64,000 nucleotides of DNA from the NCBI RefSeq assembly GCF_030014915.1, contig NZ_JAGIXS010000001.1:248001-312000 (forward strand), written 5' to 3'. Positions 16,753 through 25,712 of the stretch are shown here, one piece after another. This stretch comes from Pelomonas sp. V22. Lineage in GTDB: Bacteria; Pseudomonadota; Gammaproteobacteria; Burkholderiales; Burkholderiaceae_C. The notes beneath the pieces were generated by a model that saw nothing but the letters and a program-made list of their open reading frames with translations, was not told the DNA's origin and made no database searches. The first letter of the stretch is position 1. Each line of letters starts with the position of its first letter. Made by a program: the position numbers and the translations under genes.

Positions 16753-17469
16753 TCATGCCCTCAACCAGTCGCCTATCGCCTCGATCCACACCTGCGTGTG
16801 GCCCAGGCCCGGGATGGTCACGACCTCCGCGCCCGCTGCGGGCGCGAATACATCTGTGGTGCTCGATTTCGGCACGAGCGTGTCGGCATCGCCATGCCAT
16901 ATGCGGATGGGTCGCCCACGCAACCGAGCGGCACGCAGGTTCGGGGTGTTCGCAAGCCATGGAAACATTGCTTCCGTGCTCGCATGGGCATTCCAAAGCA
17001 GCTGCCCAGCGCCCGGGAACACACGCGGGTCTGTCACCGGATAGAGGCAAGCAATTTTGCGAAAGCTTTCTGGCTCATCACAGGCGTAATTGAGCAGCTG
17101 CAGCCCACCACGGCTTTGGACATAAAAAACCGGGCGAACTGACAGCCGCAAGCTGTCCAACCATGCCGCAATCTCACCATGGCGGGCACCATAGTCCTCA
17201 ATCCCTCCATCCAAGCCCGGCCAATGTCGTCCAATGACAAAGAAGCCAGCTCGAACCAGGCCAGCGATCACCTCCTCGCCCACCCACTGCGCCAAGCCGG
17301 CAGGTCCAACTGGCGCAAGAATCAATGGGACCGCTGCGGCGTCTCCGCGAGTGAAAGTGCCGGCAGGAATCACTGGCCGAACGGAGGCAGCCGGAGCCTC
17401 GGGTGAACCGCCGCCGCATCCGGCCAGGCCGCCGGCGGCAGCAAACAAGAACGCACGTCGATCTGTCAT
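16753..17469 (-). CDS. Predicted lipoprotein alpha/beta hydrolase
   Basis: 238 residues. MTDRRAFLFAAAGGLAGC is a lipoprotein signal peptide with lipobox LAGC (Cys18), so it is probably membrane-anchored outside the cytoplasm. The alpha/beta-hydrolase fold is supported by the nucleophile elbow YVQSRGG (Ser, with Val in place of the first Gly of GxSxG), the acid in WHGDADTLVP and the histidine in GLGHTQVW. Possibly an esterase or peptidase of the BD-FAE/dienelactone type; the substrate is unknown. It stands alone on the minus strand between the FlgC-like gene and the PAS-GGDEF gene. Confidence 0.78.
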   Translation of the reverse strand: MTDRRAFLFAAAGGLAGCGGGSPEAPAASVRPVIPAGTFTRGDAAAVPLILAPVGPAGLAQWVGEEVIAGLVRAGFFVIGRHWPGLDGGIEDYGARHGEIAAWLDSLRLSVRPVFYVQSRGGLQLLNYACDEPESFRKIACLYPVTDPRVFPGAGQLLWNAHASTEAMFPWLANTPNLRAARLRGRPIRIWHGDADTLVPKSSTTDVFAPAAGAEVVTIPGLGHTQVWIEAIGDWLRA

Positions 17470-17490
17470 GCAAAGGTCAGCGCCATCAAG

Positions 17491-17508
17491 GACCTAGCAT
17501 CTTAGGTC
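17491..17508. repeat. Small dyad upstream of the lipoprotein hydrolase
   Basis: GACCTA and TAGGTC, perfect six-base arms with six bases between, centred about 30 bases before the start at 17469. Possible operator. The rest of the 182-base gap up to 17651 shows nothing recognisable. Confidence 0.25.
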
Positions 17509-17651
17509 GACTCGCGATGCCATCCATGGCACAGCCCGGCGGCTTTTCAAGCGCGCGAAATCTCCGCAGGACAAGCCCGCCCAGCGCAACGCACAGGCGA
17601 TGTACGGCTGCTGCAAGCCCCGTGAGGCCCTAGCGGAACTCGGCTTTCGGC

Positions 17652-18590
17652 TCAGCCCGCCAGTTCCTCGTAGCCGCCGGCCGAGACGAAGACCCGCACC
17701 GTATCTCCGCCGGCCGCCTTGGCCTCGGTGCAAGCCAGGGCGCAGGCGCCCAGCACGGCATCGACCGTTTCCAGTGTGGGCTGCAGTTGCACCACGCCCA
17801 CACAGGCCTTCACCCGCGTACGGTGCAGGCCCCAGCGCAGGCGGAAGCCGGCGATGGCGGAGCGGATCTTCTCGGCCACGATTTGGGCGTAGTGCTGGTC
17901 GCAGTCGGGCAGCAGCACGGCGAAATGGTCGTCGTCCAGGCGGGCCACCAGGTCGGAGGCCCGCACCTTGGTGATCAGCATCTGGCCGAGGCCATAGAGG
18001 AAATGGTCAGCCACCTCGCTGCCCATCGAGGCCGTGACCTCGCTGAACTTGTCTACGTCCACCCACAGCACCGACACCGGCTCGTGGCGGCGGCTGCCCA
18101 CGTGCTCGGCCAGACGGCGCTCAAACTCGCGGCGGTTGGCCAGTTCGGTCAGCGAGTCGTGCTTGGCGGTCCAGGTCGGCTGCATGCGCAGCTGGCGGGC
18201 TGCGGTGATGTCTTCGATGATCCAGACGGCCTCGCCACCCGGTTGGTCCCAGTGCAGCGGCGTGGCCTGCAGGCGGCCCCAGAAGCGGCTGCCGTCACGC
18301 CGCACGTACTCGAATTCCTCGTCCAGCGGACGGCCGGCCACGAAGGCGGCGGAGGACTTCTCGTGCACGCCGTTGTGCGAGCCGTCAGACACATGGATGG
18401 CACGGGTCGGCTGGCCGGCCAGGTCGGTGTCATCGCCATGGCCGAACAGGTGGTTGAACTGCTCGCTGACCACCTCGAAGCGCTGATTCAGTACAAAACC
18501 CACGGCCACCGGCGAGCGCACCATCAGCGCGCGCATGCGTGCCGCGATCACCTCGTGGCCGGCTTCGGCGTTGTCGGGCTTGGTTTGCAT
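17652..18590 (-). CDS. PAS-GGDEF protein with degenerate active site (probable c-di-GMP receptor)
   Basis: 312 residues, no membrane segment. PAS/PAC domain at about 18-135 (ending AVWIIEDITAARQL), then a GGDEF-fold domain at about 140-305, beginning HDSLTELANRREFERRL. The first metal-binding acid is kept (VDVDKFSE, about 177-184). However, the signature GGDEF is replaced by DDDHF (219-223), losing both glycines needed for GTP binding. The inhibitory I-site RASD (210-213) is intact at the exact five-residue spacing. Diguanylate cyclase activity is therefore unlikely; c-di-GMP sensing is more plausible. The start ATG at 18590 has GGAGAC upstream. Divergent from the amidohydrolase pair. Confidence 0.85.
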   Translation of the reverse strand: MQTKPDNAEAGHEVIAARMRALMVRSPVAVGFVLNQRFEVVSEQFNHLFGHGDDTDLAGQPTRAIHVSDGSHNGVHEKSSAAFVAGRPLDEEFEYVRRDGSRFWGRLQATPLHWDQPGGEAVWIIEDITAARQLRMQPTWTAKHDSLTELANRREFERRLAEHVGSRRHEPVSVLWVDVDKFSEVTASMGSEVADHFLYGLGQMLITKVRASDLVARLDDDHFAVLLPDCDQHYAQIVAEKIRSAIAGFRLRWGLHRTRVKACVGVVQLQPTLETVDAVLGACALACTEAKAAGGDTVRVFVSAGGYEELAG

Positions 18591-18827
18591 TGAGGTCTCC
18601 TGGAACTGGCGTGCGAATAGCGGGTATCGCCATGATGCGACAACTATTGCAGGTGTACCGCGTTTGCCGCCTGACGGAAACCCCAATCGACCAAGCGCGA
18701 CCCGCGCGAGCAACGCACCCGGCTGAAGGGCACCCGGTATTTCCGCCATGTCGATGCGGGCCGAATCGCTGAACAATCCGCGCCGGAACCTGCCGGCCAC
18801 CGCCGGCACCCAGTGAGGGAGCCATTC

Positions 18828-21800
18828 ATGCAATTCAAGCGACCCCAGCGCCCAGCGCTGGCCTGCCTGGGCCTGCTTAGCCTGCTGCTAGGCAGCGCCG
18901 CCCTGGCCCAGAACAACAGCAGCAGCGACCGTGTCGAAGGCCTGCGCGACAACACGCCGCGCTGGCATGCGCTGACCGAGGCGCGCCTCGTGCTGGCGCC
19001 GGGCAAGGTGATCGAACGTGGCACCGTGGTGCTGAAGGACGGCCAGATCGTGGCCGCCGGTGCCGACGTGGCCATCCCGGCCGGCGCGCGGGTCTGGAAG
19101 CTGCCGGGACGCAGCATCTATGCCGGCTTCATCGACATGTCCAGCCTGGTTGGCGTGCCTGCATCGCTCAAGCCACAGCGCGGCACGGGCGCCGGCAGCA
19201 ACGCCATGAGCGGCCGCAGCGCCAGCAGCCGCAATGCACAGGTCCACCCCGAGCAATCGGTGGCCGCCGTGCTGGATCTGAAGGCCGACGAGCTGAAGGC
19301 CTCGCGCGAGCTGGGCTTCACCGCCGTGCTCGCCGCGCCGGCTCACGGCATCTTCCGCGGGCAGAGCGCCCTGCTCTCGGCCGGCGAAGGCCTGGATGCC
19401 AAGAACCTCCTGATCGCCACCGACGTGGCCCAGCACCTCTCGCATGAATTTGAGCGGGGCCGGAGCGCCGGCTACCCGAACTCGCTGATGGGCGCCGTCG
19501 CCCTGTCGCGCCAGACCTGGTGGGATGCGCGCTGGTACGGCCAGGCCGCCGGCAACGGCGAGCGACGCGAGTTCAACAGCTCGCTGGCCGCGCTGCAAAA
19601 CGCCGTGCAAGGCAAGCAGCCCGTGGTCTACCAGGCCGACGATGAGCAGGACTTCCTGCGCATCGCCAAGGTACGCGACGAGTTCAGCCTCAAGGTGATC
19701 CTGCAAGGCAACGGCTTCGAGTACCGCCGCGCCGCCCAGCTGAAGGCGCTCGGCATGCCGGTCATCGTGCCGCTGAGCTACCCGGCCGCGCCCGAGGTCG
19801 AAAACCCGGACCTCGCCGCCGACGTATCGCTGCAGCAGCTGCAGCACTGGGAGCTGGCGCCCAGCAACCTCTCGGTGCTGGCGCAGGCCGGCGTCGAGTT
19901 CGCCGTCAGCCCGCGCGGCTTGAGCGATGCCAAGCGCGACTTCTGGCCGCGCCTGCGCCAGGCCGTCAAGCGTGGCCTGAGTACCGACGCCGCGCTGGCC
20001 GGCCTGACCACCGTACCGGCCAAGCTGCTCGGCCAGGCGCAGCGCCTGGGTCAGATTGCGCCGGGCCAGATCGCCAACCTCGTGATCGCCACCGGCGACC
20101 TGTTCGCCAGCGAATCGGCCGAGATCGAGCTGGCCTTCGTCGACGGCCGCGCCCTGCCCACAGAGGTCTGGCAGCGCAAGGACGTGCGCGGCCAGTGGAA
20201 GATCGCCGGCCAGGACAAGCCCCTCATGATCAGCGGCACGGCCGCCCGGCCGCAGCTCAAGCTCGATGGCAAGACCTGCGAAGGCCACCTGCGCGGCGAC
20301 CAGCTCCACCTGCGCTGGCCCTGCGCAGGCGGCGAGAGTGCCGCCTGGCTGAACCTGCGCCTGCAAGGCGAGCGCCTGGTCAGCGACAGCTTGGTCGCCG
20401 AACGCGAGAAGCCGCATGCGGAAACAGCGCCCAAGGCCGAGCCCAAGGTCGAGTTGGGCGCCCTGCAGCGCTATCCGGCTGGCGCCTTCGGCGTGGCCGC
20501 CAAGCCCGAGAGCAAGCTGGTGCTGATCAAGGACGCCACCGTCTGGACCAGTGCCGCCGCCGGACAACTGGCCCGCGCCGACATGCTGGTACGCGACGGC
20601 AAGATCGCCGCCATCGGCGCTGACCTGAAGGCACCCGCCGACGCCCTGGTGATCGATGCCAAGGGCCTGCACCTGACGCCCGGCATCATCGACGCCCACT
20701 CGCACACCGCCATTGCCCGCGGCGTCAACGAAGGCTCGAGCTCGATCACCGCCGAGGTGCGCGTGGCCGACGTGATCGATGCCACCGACATCAACATCTA
20801 CCGCGAGCTGGCCGGCGGCCTGACGGCGGCCAACCTGTTGCATGGCTCGGCCAACACCATCGGCGGCCAGAACCAGGTGATCAAGCTGCGCTGGGGCCTG
20901 GATGCCGAGGCCCTGAAGTTCAAGGAGGCCGCGCAAGGCATCAAGTTCGCGCTGGGCGAAAACGTCAAGCAATCGAACTGGGGCGACGGCAACAACACCC
21001 GCTACCCACAGACCCGCATGGGCGTGGAGCAGCTGTTGCGAGATGCCTTCCAGGCCGCGCGCGAGTACGAGGCCCGCTGGGCGGAATGGAAGCGCAACCC
21101 CAAGGGCAGCGAGCAGCCGCGCCGCGACCTGCAGCTCGACACCCTCGTGGAACTGCTGCAGCGCAAGCGCGAGATCCACATCCACTCCTACCGGGCGGAT
21201 GAGATTCTGATGTTCACCAAGATCGCCAAGGAGTTCGGTCTCAAGGTCGCGGCCTTCCAGCATGTGCTCGAGGGCTACAAAGTGGCCAAGGAGATCGCCG
21301 AGATCGGTGCCGGCAGCTCCACGTTCAGCGACTGGTGGGCCTACAAGATGGAAGTGGTCGATGCCATTCCGTACAACGGCGCCATGATGCAGAAGGTGGG
21401 CGTCAACACCAGCTTCAACTCCGACAGCAACGAGCTGGCGCGCCGCCTCAACACCGAGGCCGCCAAGGCCGTGCGCTACGGCGGCATGAAGGAAGCCGAG
21501 GCGCTGAAGTTCGTCACCATCAACCCGGCCAAGCAGCTGGGCGTTGGCGACCGCACCGGCTCGCTGGAGGTGGGCAAAGACGCCGACTTCGTGCTCTGGA
21601 ACGGCAACCCGCTGGCCACCACCAGCCGTGCCGAGCAGACCTGGATCGACGGCCGCCTCTACTTCAGCCGCGCCGAAGACGCCAAGCTGCGCGAGCAGCA
21701 ACGCGTTGAGCGCGCCCGCCTGATAGCCAAGGCCGTCACGGCCCGCCTCACGGCCGGTGGCACTGGCGGCTCCGGCGCAGGCGGCCGCCCCGGCGCCGCA

Positions 21801-21935
21801 GCCGGCAGCGAACCCGGCGACCAGTTGGCCCTGGACGAAGCCCGTCTGCAGCAATGGCTGCACGAACAGGCCCGCTATGCCGAGAGCTACGGCAACGGCG
21901 AATGGCATGAATGCACCGAGGAGGTCCACCAATGA
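18828..21935 (+). CDS. Secreted double-domain amidohydrolase
   Basis: 1035 residues. Signal peptide at about 1-25 (cleavage near ALAQ). Two imidazolonepropionase-like amidohydrolase units lie in tandem. The first (about 45-450) has the right fold pattern but YAGFIDMSS where the HxH metal motif should be, so it looks inactive. The second (about 565-975) keeps GIIDAHSHTAIARG, IHIHSYRADEI, FQHVLEGYKVAKEI and the C-terminal LEVGKDADFVLWNG, and is likely the working metal enzyme. The C-terminus is Gly/Ala rich. Start ATG 18828 is preceded by GAGGGAG. It overlaps the next amidohydrolase by four bases. Related secreted pairs are known in gamma-proteobacteria; the substrate is unknown. Confidence 0.85.
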   Translation: MQFKRPQRPALACLGLLSLLLGSAALAQNNSSSDRVEGLRDNTPRWHALTEARLVLAPGKVIERGTVVLKDGQIVAAGADVAIPAGARVWKLPGRSIYAGFIDMSSLVGVPASLKPQRGTGAGSNAMSGRSASSRNAQVHPEQSVAAVLDLKADELKASRELGFTAVLAAPAHGIFRGQSALLSAGEGLDAKNLLIATDVAQHLSHEFERGRSAGYPNSLMGAVALSRQTWWDARWYGQAAGNGERREFNSSLAALQNAVQGKQPVVYQADDEQDFLRIAKVRDEFSLKVILQGNGFEYRRAAQLKALGMPVIVPLSYPAAPEVENPDLAADVSLQQLQHWELAPSNLSVLAQAGVEFAVSPRGLSDAKRDFWPRLRQAVKRGLSTDAALAGLTTVPAKLLGQAQRLGQIAPGQIANLVIATGDLFASESAEIELAFVDGRALPTEVWQRKDVRGQWKIAGQDKPLMISGTAARPQLKLDGKTCEGHLRGDQLHLRWPCAGGESAAWLNLRLQGERLVSDSLVAEREKPHAETAPKAEPKVELGALQRYPAGAFGVAAKPESKLVLIKDATVWTSAAAGQLARADMLVRDGKIAAIGADLKAPADALVIDAKGLHLTPGIIDAHSHTAIARGVNEGSSSITAEVRVADVIDATDINIYRELAGGLTAANLLHGSANTIGGQNQVIKLRWGLDAEALKFKEAAQGIKFALGENVKQSNWGDGNNTRYPQTRMGVEQLLRDAFQAAREYEARWAEWKRNPKGSEQPRRDLQLDTLVELLQRKREIHIHSYRADEILMFTKIAKEFGLKVAAFQHVLEGYKVAKEIAEIGAGSSTFSDWWAYKMEVVDAIPYNGAMMQKVGVNTSFNSDSNELARRLNTEAAKAVRYGGMKEAEALKFVTINPAKQLGVGDRTGSLEVGKDADFVLWNGNPLATTSRAEQTWIDGRLYFSRAEDAKLREQQRVERARLIAKAVTARLTAGGTGGSGAGGRPGAAAGSEPGDQLALDEARLQQWLHEQARYAESYGNGEWHECTEEVHQ

Positions 21936-23254
21936 TCAAGAAGCGCACCCCCCTGCTGGGCGCCCTCGCCCTGCTGCTCGCCGCGCTGGCGCAGGCCAAT
22001 CCCAATGTGCCGCCGCCGGTGCAGGCCAAGCCGCTGCTGATCAGCAATGCCACGCTGCATCCGGTCAGCGGGCCGGTGATCGCCAACGGCCGCATGCTGG
22101 TCGAGGGCGGCCGCATCAAGGCCATAGGCGGTGCCGATCTGGCCGCGCCGGCCGGTGCCCAGGTCATCGACCTGAAGGGCCGCCACGTCTATCCCGGCAT
22201 GGTCTCGGCCAACACGGTGATGGGCCTCGTCGAGGTGAGCGCCGTGCGCGCCACGGTGGACACGGCGGAGTCCGGCTCCGTCAATCCGAATGCCCGCGCC
22301 CTCGTTGCCATCAACGCAGACTCCGACATCATCCCGGTGACCCGCGCCAGCGGCGTGCTGACCGTGCTGTCGGTGCCGCAGGCACGCGCCGGCACCGGCC
22401 TGGTCTCCGGCACCTCGGCCCTCGTGCAGCTGGATGGCTGGAACTGGGAAGACATGGCGATCCGCCCCGAGGTGGGCCTGCATGTGAGCCTGCCCACGAT
22501 GCGCTCGATCGCCAGCGTCTTCGCCACGGCCGAGGCGCCGCGCGAGGAGCTGCGCCGCTCGGTCACGGCCAAGCTGAAGCTGCTGGACGAGGTGTTCGAA
22601 TCGGCCGCCGCCTATGCCAAGGCCAAGGCCGCCGACGCCAAGACGCCGCTCGACACCCGCTGGGAAGCCATGCTGCCCGTGGTGCGCGGCGAGCGGCCCG
22701 TCTTCATCGATGCCGACGACCGCTGGCAGATCCGCCAGGCGCTGGACCTGGCCGAGCGCTTCAAGCTGAAGATCGTGATCGTCGGCGGCGCCGATGCGGC
22801 CGTCTTCGCTCCCGAGCTGAAGGCGCGCGACATCCCGGTGGTGATCGGCTCGCTGAACCGCCTGCCGCTGCGCCGCGACGACGATGTAGACGCGATCTTC
22901 CGCCTGCCGGCCGAGCTGTCCAAGGCCGGCGTGCGCTTCTGCATTGCCCGCGAAGACCGCGATCCGTCCAACGAGCGCAACCTCGGCTTCGAAGCCGGCC
23001 AGGCCGTGGCCTTCGGCCTACCGGCCGACGAGGCGCTGAAGGCGATCACGCTCTACCCGGCGAGCATCCTCGGTGCCGACAAGCTGCTGGGCTCGCTCGA
23101 AGTGGGCAAGCTGGCCAGCTTCTTCGTCAGCGACGGCGACCCGCTCGACATCCGCAGCAATGTCGAGCGCATCTTCATCCAGGGCCGCGAGATCGAGCTG
23201 AAGGACAAGCAGACCGGCCTGCGCGACAAGTACCTGCAGCGCTACCTGCGTTGA
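21932..23254 (+). CDS. Secreted amidohydrolase-like protein, metal motif missing
   Basis: 440 residues. A signal peptide (about 1-23, cleavage ALAQA-N) is followed by the beta-sandwich start LLISNATLHPVSG. The amidohydrolase barrel then shows YPGMVSANTVMGL where active members have HxH. The C-terminal LLGSLEVGKLASFFVSDGDP is the usual closing motif. It is translationally coupled to the preceding double amidohydrolase (ATGA overlap), so the two probably work together, perhaps as a heteromer with one active site. AGGAGG precedes the start. It ends 12 bases before the convergent ligase gene. Confidence 0.83.
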   Translation: MIKKRTPLLGALALLLAALAQANPNVPPPVQAKPLLISNATLHPVSGPVIANGRMLVEGGRIKAIGGADLAAPAGAQVIDLKGRHVYPGMVSANTVMGLVEVSAVRATVDTAESGSVNPNARALVAINADSDIIPVTRASGVLTVLSVPQARAGTGLVSGTSALVQLDGWNWEDMAIRPEVGLHVSLPTMRSIASVFATAEAPREELRRSVTAKLKLLDEVFESAAAYAKAKAADAKTPLDTRWEAMLPVVRGERPVFIDADDRWQIRQALDLAERFKLKIVIVGGADAAVFAPELKARDIPVVIGSLNRLPLRRDDDVDAIFRLPAELSKAGVRFCIAREDRDPSNERNLGFEAGQAVAFGLPADEALKAITLYPASILGADKLLGSLEVGKLASFFVSDGDPLDIRSNVERIFIQGREIELKDKQTGLRDKYLQRYLR

Positions 23255-23266
23255 TTCGCTGATGCG

Positions 23267-24115
23267 CTAGGTCTCGATGCGGACGAAGGTGGCGAAGCGC
23301 GGCAAGCCGCTGCCGGTCAGGCCACGAAAGCGGTAGCGCACCAGGCTGCCTATCGGTGGCGGTGTGCGCCGGTCCGCAGCGCTGAGACCGCTGCCGATGC
23401 TGAACTCCCGGCCCTCGGGGCTGCGCACGCGCAGCGCGCCCAGGGTTCCGCTCAGCGCGCCCTGGCCCGGCTCATGGGCGATGACCACGGCCTCGCCGTC
23501 ATCCACCGGCTTGAGCTTGAGCAGCAGTTCGCTGCGGCCGGTCGCGTAGGCCGCGTCGGCACGATGCAGCATCAGGCCTTCGCCGCCGGCCGCCACGACC
23601 TCGCGCAAGCGCTGGTGCAGCACTGCCGAGGTCTCGATGCGCCCCTGGTCCACGGCCTGCAAACTCTCCCAGGACAGCGATTCCGCGAGCTGCCGCAACT
23701 CGGCAGCCCGCTGCTCGAAGTCGCCGGCGCCCTCCGGCAGTTCGAACAGCATGTAGCGCAGTGCCCGCCACTCGGCGTCCACCGGCTTGCTGCGCCGCAC
23801 GGCGGCTGACGCGGCCTCGAAGCGGCCACGGCCCATCCACAGCTCGCCGTCCAGCGGCCGCGAGGGCAGGCGTGCCGTGAACCAATCCGGTGCCGCGATC
23901 TCCAGGCCGCTGCGAAACAGCAGACGGCGGCCGGTCCAGAAGGCGCGCACGCCGTCCAGCTTCTCGCTGACCAGGTAGCCGCGTGGGTCCAGCTTGGCTG
24001 GCGCGCTCTGCGCCAGCAGCAGGGCCGGTGGCGTTGTTGCAGCCCTCGCCGGCTGGACGAGCCAGCCGGGTGCCAGCGCGCCGAGCAGGCAGCGCGCGAA
24101 GTCTCGCTTGTCCAT
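23267..24115 (-). CDS. ligE: Minimal ATP-dependent DNA ligase with signal peptide (LigE type)
   Basis: 282 residues, only the catalytic core and OB fold. Motif I is SEKLDGVRAFW with nucleophile Lys52; motif III LDGELWMGRGRFEA, motif IV GGEGLMLHRAD and motif V LLLKLKPVD are all present. The N-terminus (about 1-26, ending QPARAATT) looks like an export signal. This matches the LigE group of Neisseria, Haemophilus and other proteobacteria, thought to act in the periplasm, perhaps on extracellular or incoming DNA. It lies 114 bases downstream of exonuclease I on the same strand. The main NAD ligase must be elsewhere. The symbol follows the family; export is predicted, not shown. Confidence 0.87.
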   Translation of the reverse strand: MDKRDFARCLLGALAPGWLVQPARAATTPPALLLAQSAPAKLDPRGYLVSEKLDGVRAFWTGRRLLFRSGLEIAAPDWFTARLPSRPLDGELWMGRGRFEAASAAVRRSKPVDAEWRALRYMLFELPEGAGDFEQRAAELRQLAESLSWESLQAVDQGRIETSAVLHQRLREVVAAGGEGLMLHRADAAYATGRSELLLKLKPVDDGEAVVIAHEPGQGALSGTLGALRVRSPEGREFSIGSGLSAADRRTPPPIGSLVRYRFRGLTGSGLPRFATFVRIET

Positions 24116-24171
24116 GAATCCCTCCGCGCCCTCTTTGATCGGAGCGATCGGGGCGTGGGATTCATTCTGGA

Positions 24172-24187
24172 GGGCCGCCAGCGGCCC
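24172..24187. repeat. Perfect hairpin between sbcB and ligE
   Basis: GGGCCGC and GCGGCCC with a two-base CA between. There is no T run on either strand, so a simple intrinsic terminator is unlikely. It could stall polymerase, shape an mRNA end, or be chance in GC-rich DNA. Confidence 0.3.
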
Positions 24188-24229
24188 TGCCTCCCGAACA
24201 TGGTGGAGGTGGGCCGCCGCCTCGCGCCA

Positions 24230-25675
24230 TCAGGCCGGCGGCGCGATCTGCTCGGCCCAGTCGTAGAGTGCACCGAGGATGGCCTGACCCCGCTCGTCGG
24301 CCTGCTCGCTCAGCGCGTCGACCTGCTCGAAGAAGCTGGAAAGCGTCAGCGCCCCACCCTCGCCGCCGTGCAGGCGCGCGGCGCAATGCGAGGTCCAGCG
24401 CTGCTGCTCCTCGCCGCTCAGGCTGGCCGGGAAGTTGCGCGCGCGCCAGCGAAACACCAGCTCCTCCAGCCGCTCGTCCTGGAACGTCAGCTTGCCCTGC
24501 GCGGCCCGGTCGGCCAGTTGCTCGGGGCTCAAGGCCAGCAGGCGCTGCAGCGCGCGGCGGTCATCGGGGGCGATGAAGCCGCCATAGAGGTCTTCATCCA
24601 CATCGACCGGCGCGCCATCGCCGGGGCGCTTGAACACCTCGCCCCACAGGCCGGCCAGCAGATGGCCCTGCTGCTCCAGCTGCTGGGCGTTCAGCAAGGC
24701 CTGTTCCATGTCCAGTCCCCAGCGCTCGGCCATGGCCGGCGAGAGCGTCTTCAGGTTGGCGATCACCACCGGTGACTTGTTGACGTGGATGCTCTTGATC
24801 GGCAGCCGCGTCACGCCCTCGGGCAACTCGGCCTGCTTGGTGAACATGCGCTGGCGGATCGTCTCGGCATTGAGCGTCAGCAGCTCGGCCGGGTTCTCCG
24901 TGCAGTCCCAGACGATCAGCTCGTTCTTGTTGGTCGGGTGCGGCGCCAGCGGCCACACGAGAGCGATGCAACCGCGCTCCGGCGGATACATGCCGGAAAT
25001 GTGCAGGAAGGGCTTGTTGCCCGCGCCGATCTCGGCCCAGACGGCCTCCTTCTTGCGCAGCTTCAGGCAGAAGTCCCAGAGCTTGGGTTGGGCGGTCTTG
25101 ATCAGGCGGGCCAGGGCGATGGTGGCGCGCACGTCGGACAGCGCATCGTGCGCCGCTTCATGCGTGAGGCCATTCGCCACCGTCAGATGCTCGAGTTTGA
25201 AGGACGGGCGGCCGTCCTCATGCTGCGGCCATTGAATACCGTCTGGCCGCAGCGCATAGGCGCAGCGCACCACGTCGAGCAGGTCCCAGCGGCCGCAGCC
25301 GTTCTGCCATTCGCGGGCATAGGGGTCGCGCAGATTGCGCCAGAGCAGGAAGCGCGTGACCTCGTCGTCGAAGCGGATGGTGTTGTAGCCCAGGCCCACC
25401 GTGCCGGGTCGTGCCAGTTGGTCTTCGATGGCCGCAGCGAACTCATGCTCGGGCAGGCCCCGCTCGGCGCAGTCCTGCGGCAGGATGCCGGTCAGCAGGC
25501 AGGCCTCGGGGTCGGGCAGGTTGTCGGTCGGCGGCTGGCAGTAAATCATCAGCGGCTCGCCGACCTCGTTCAGGTCCAGGTCGGTGCGCACGCCGGCAAA
25601 CTGCGTGGGCCGGTCGCGGCGCGGCACGCGGCCGAAGGTTTCATAGTCGTGCCAGTAGAAGCTCATGTCTTGCAT
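24230..25675 (-). CDS. sbcB: Exodeoxyribonuclease I
   Basis: Degrades single-stranded DNA 3' to 5' in recombination and mismatch repair. 481 residues, near the E. coli length of 475. The DEDDh exonuclease core is complete: WHDYETFG (Asp, Glu), LGYNTIRFDDE (Asp) and AHDALSDVRATIAL (His, Asp). It is followed by the SH3-like and C-terminal helical regions of ExoI, for example LPIKSIHVNKSPVV. The ATG at 25675 is chosen; a GTG at 25684 and an ATG at 25666 are also in frame and none has a clear ribosome site. Likely co-transcribed with ligE downstream. Confidence 0.95.
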   Translation of the reverse strand: MQDMSFYWHDYETFGRVPRRDRPTQFAGVRTDLDLNEVGEPLMIYCQPPTDNLPDPEACLLTGILPQDCAERGLPEHEFAAAIEDQLARPGTVGLGYNTIRFDDEVTRFLLWRNLRDPYAREWQNGCGRWDLLDVVRCAYALRPDGIQWPQHEDGRPSFKLEHLTVANGLTHEAAHDALSDVRATIALARLIKTAQPKLWDFCLKLRKKEAVWAEIGAGNKPFLHISGMYPPERGCIALVWPLAPHPTNKNELIVWDCTENPAELLTLNAETIRQRMFTKQAELPEGVTRLPIKSIHVNKSPVVIANLKTLSPAMAERWGLDMEQALLNAQQLEQQGHLLAGLWGEVFKRPGDGAPVDVDEDLYGGFIAPDDRRALQRLLALSPEQLADRAAQGKLTFQDERLEELVFRWRARNFPASLSGEEQQRWTSHCAARLHGGEGGALTLSSFFEQVDALSEQADERGQAILGALYDWAEQIAPPA

Positions 25676-25712
25676 GGCCGGCACGATAGCAGCCTTCGGC
25701 CACAGCCCTGGT

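Noticed and set aside
18888-21932. A 1014-codon open frame antisense to the double amidohydrolase gene
   Set aside because: Composition is Gly/Ala/Leu/Val/His rich without family motifs; such frames arise opposite GC-rich genes because of third-position bias. The plus-strand gene has clear motifs and a signal peptide.
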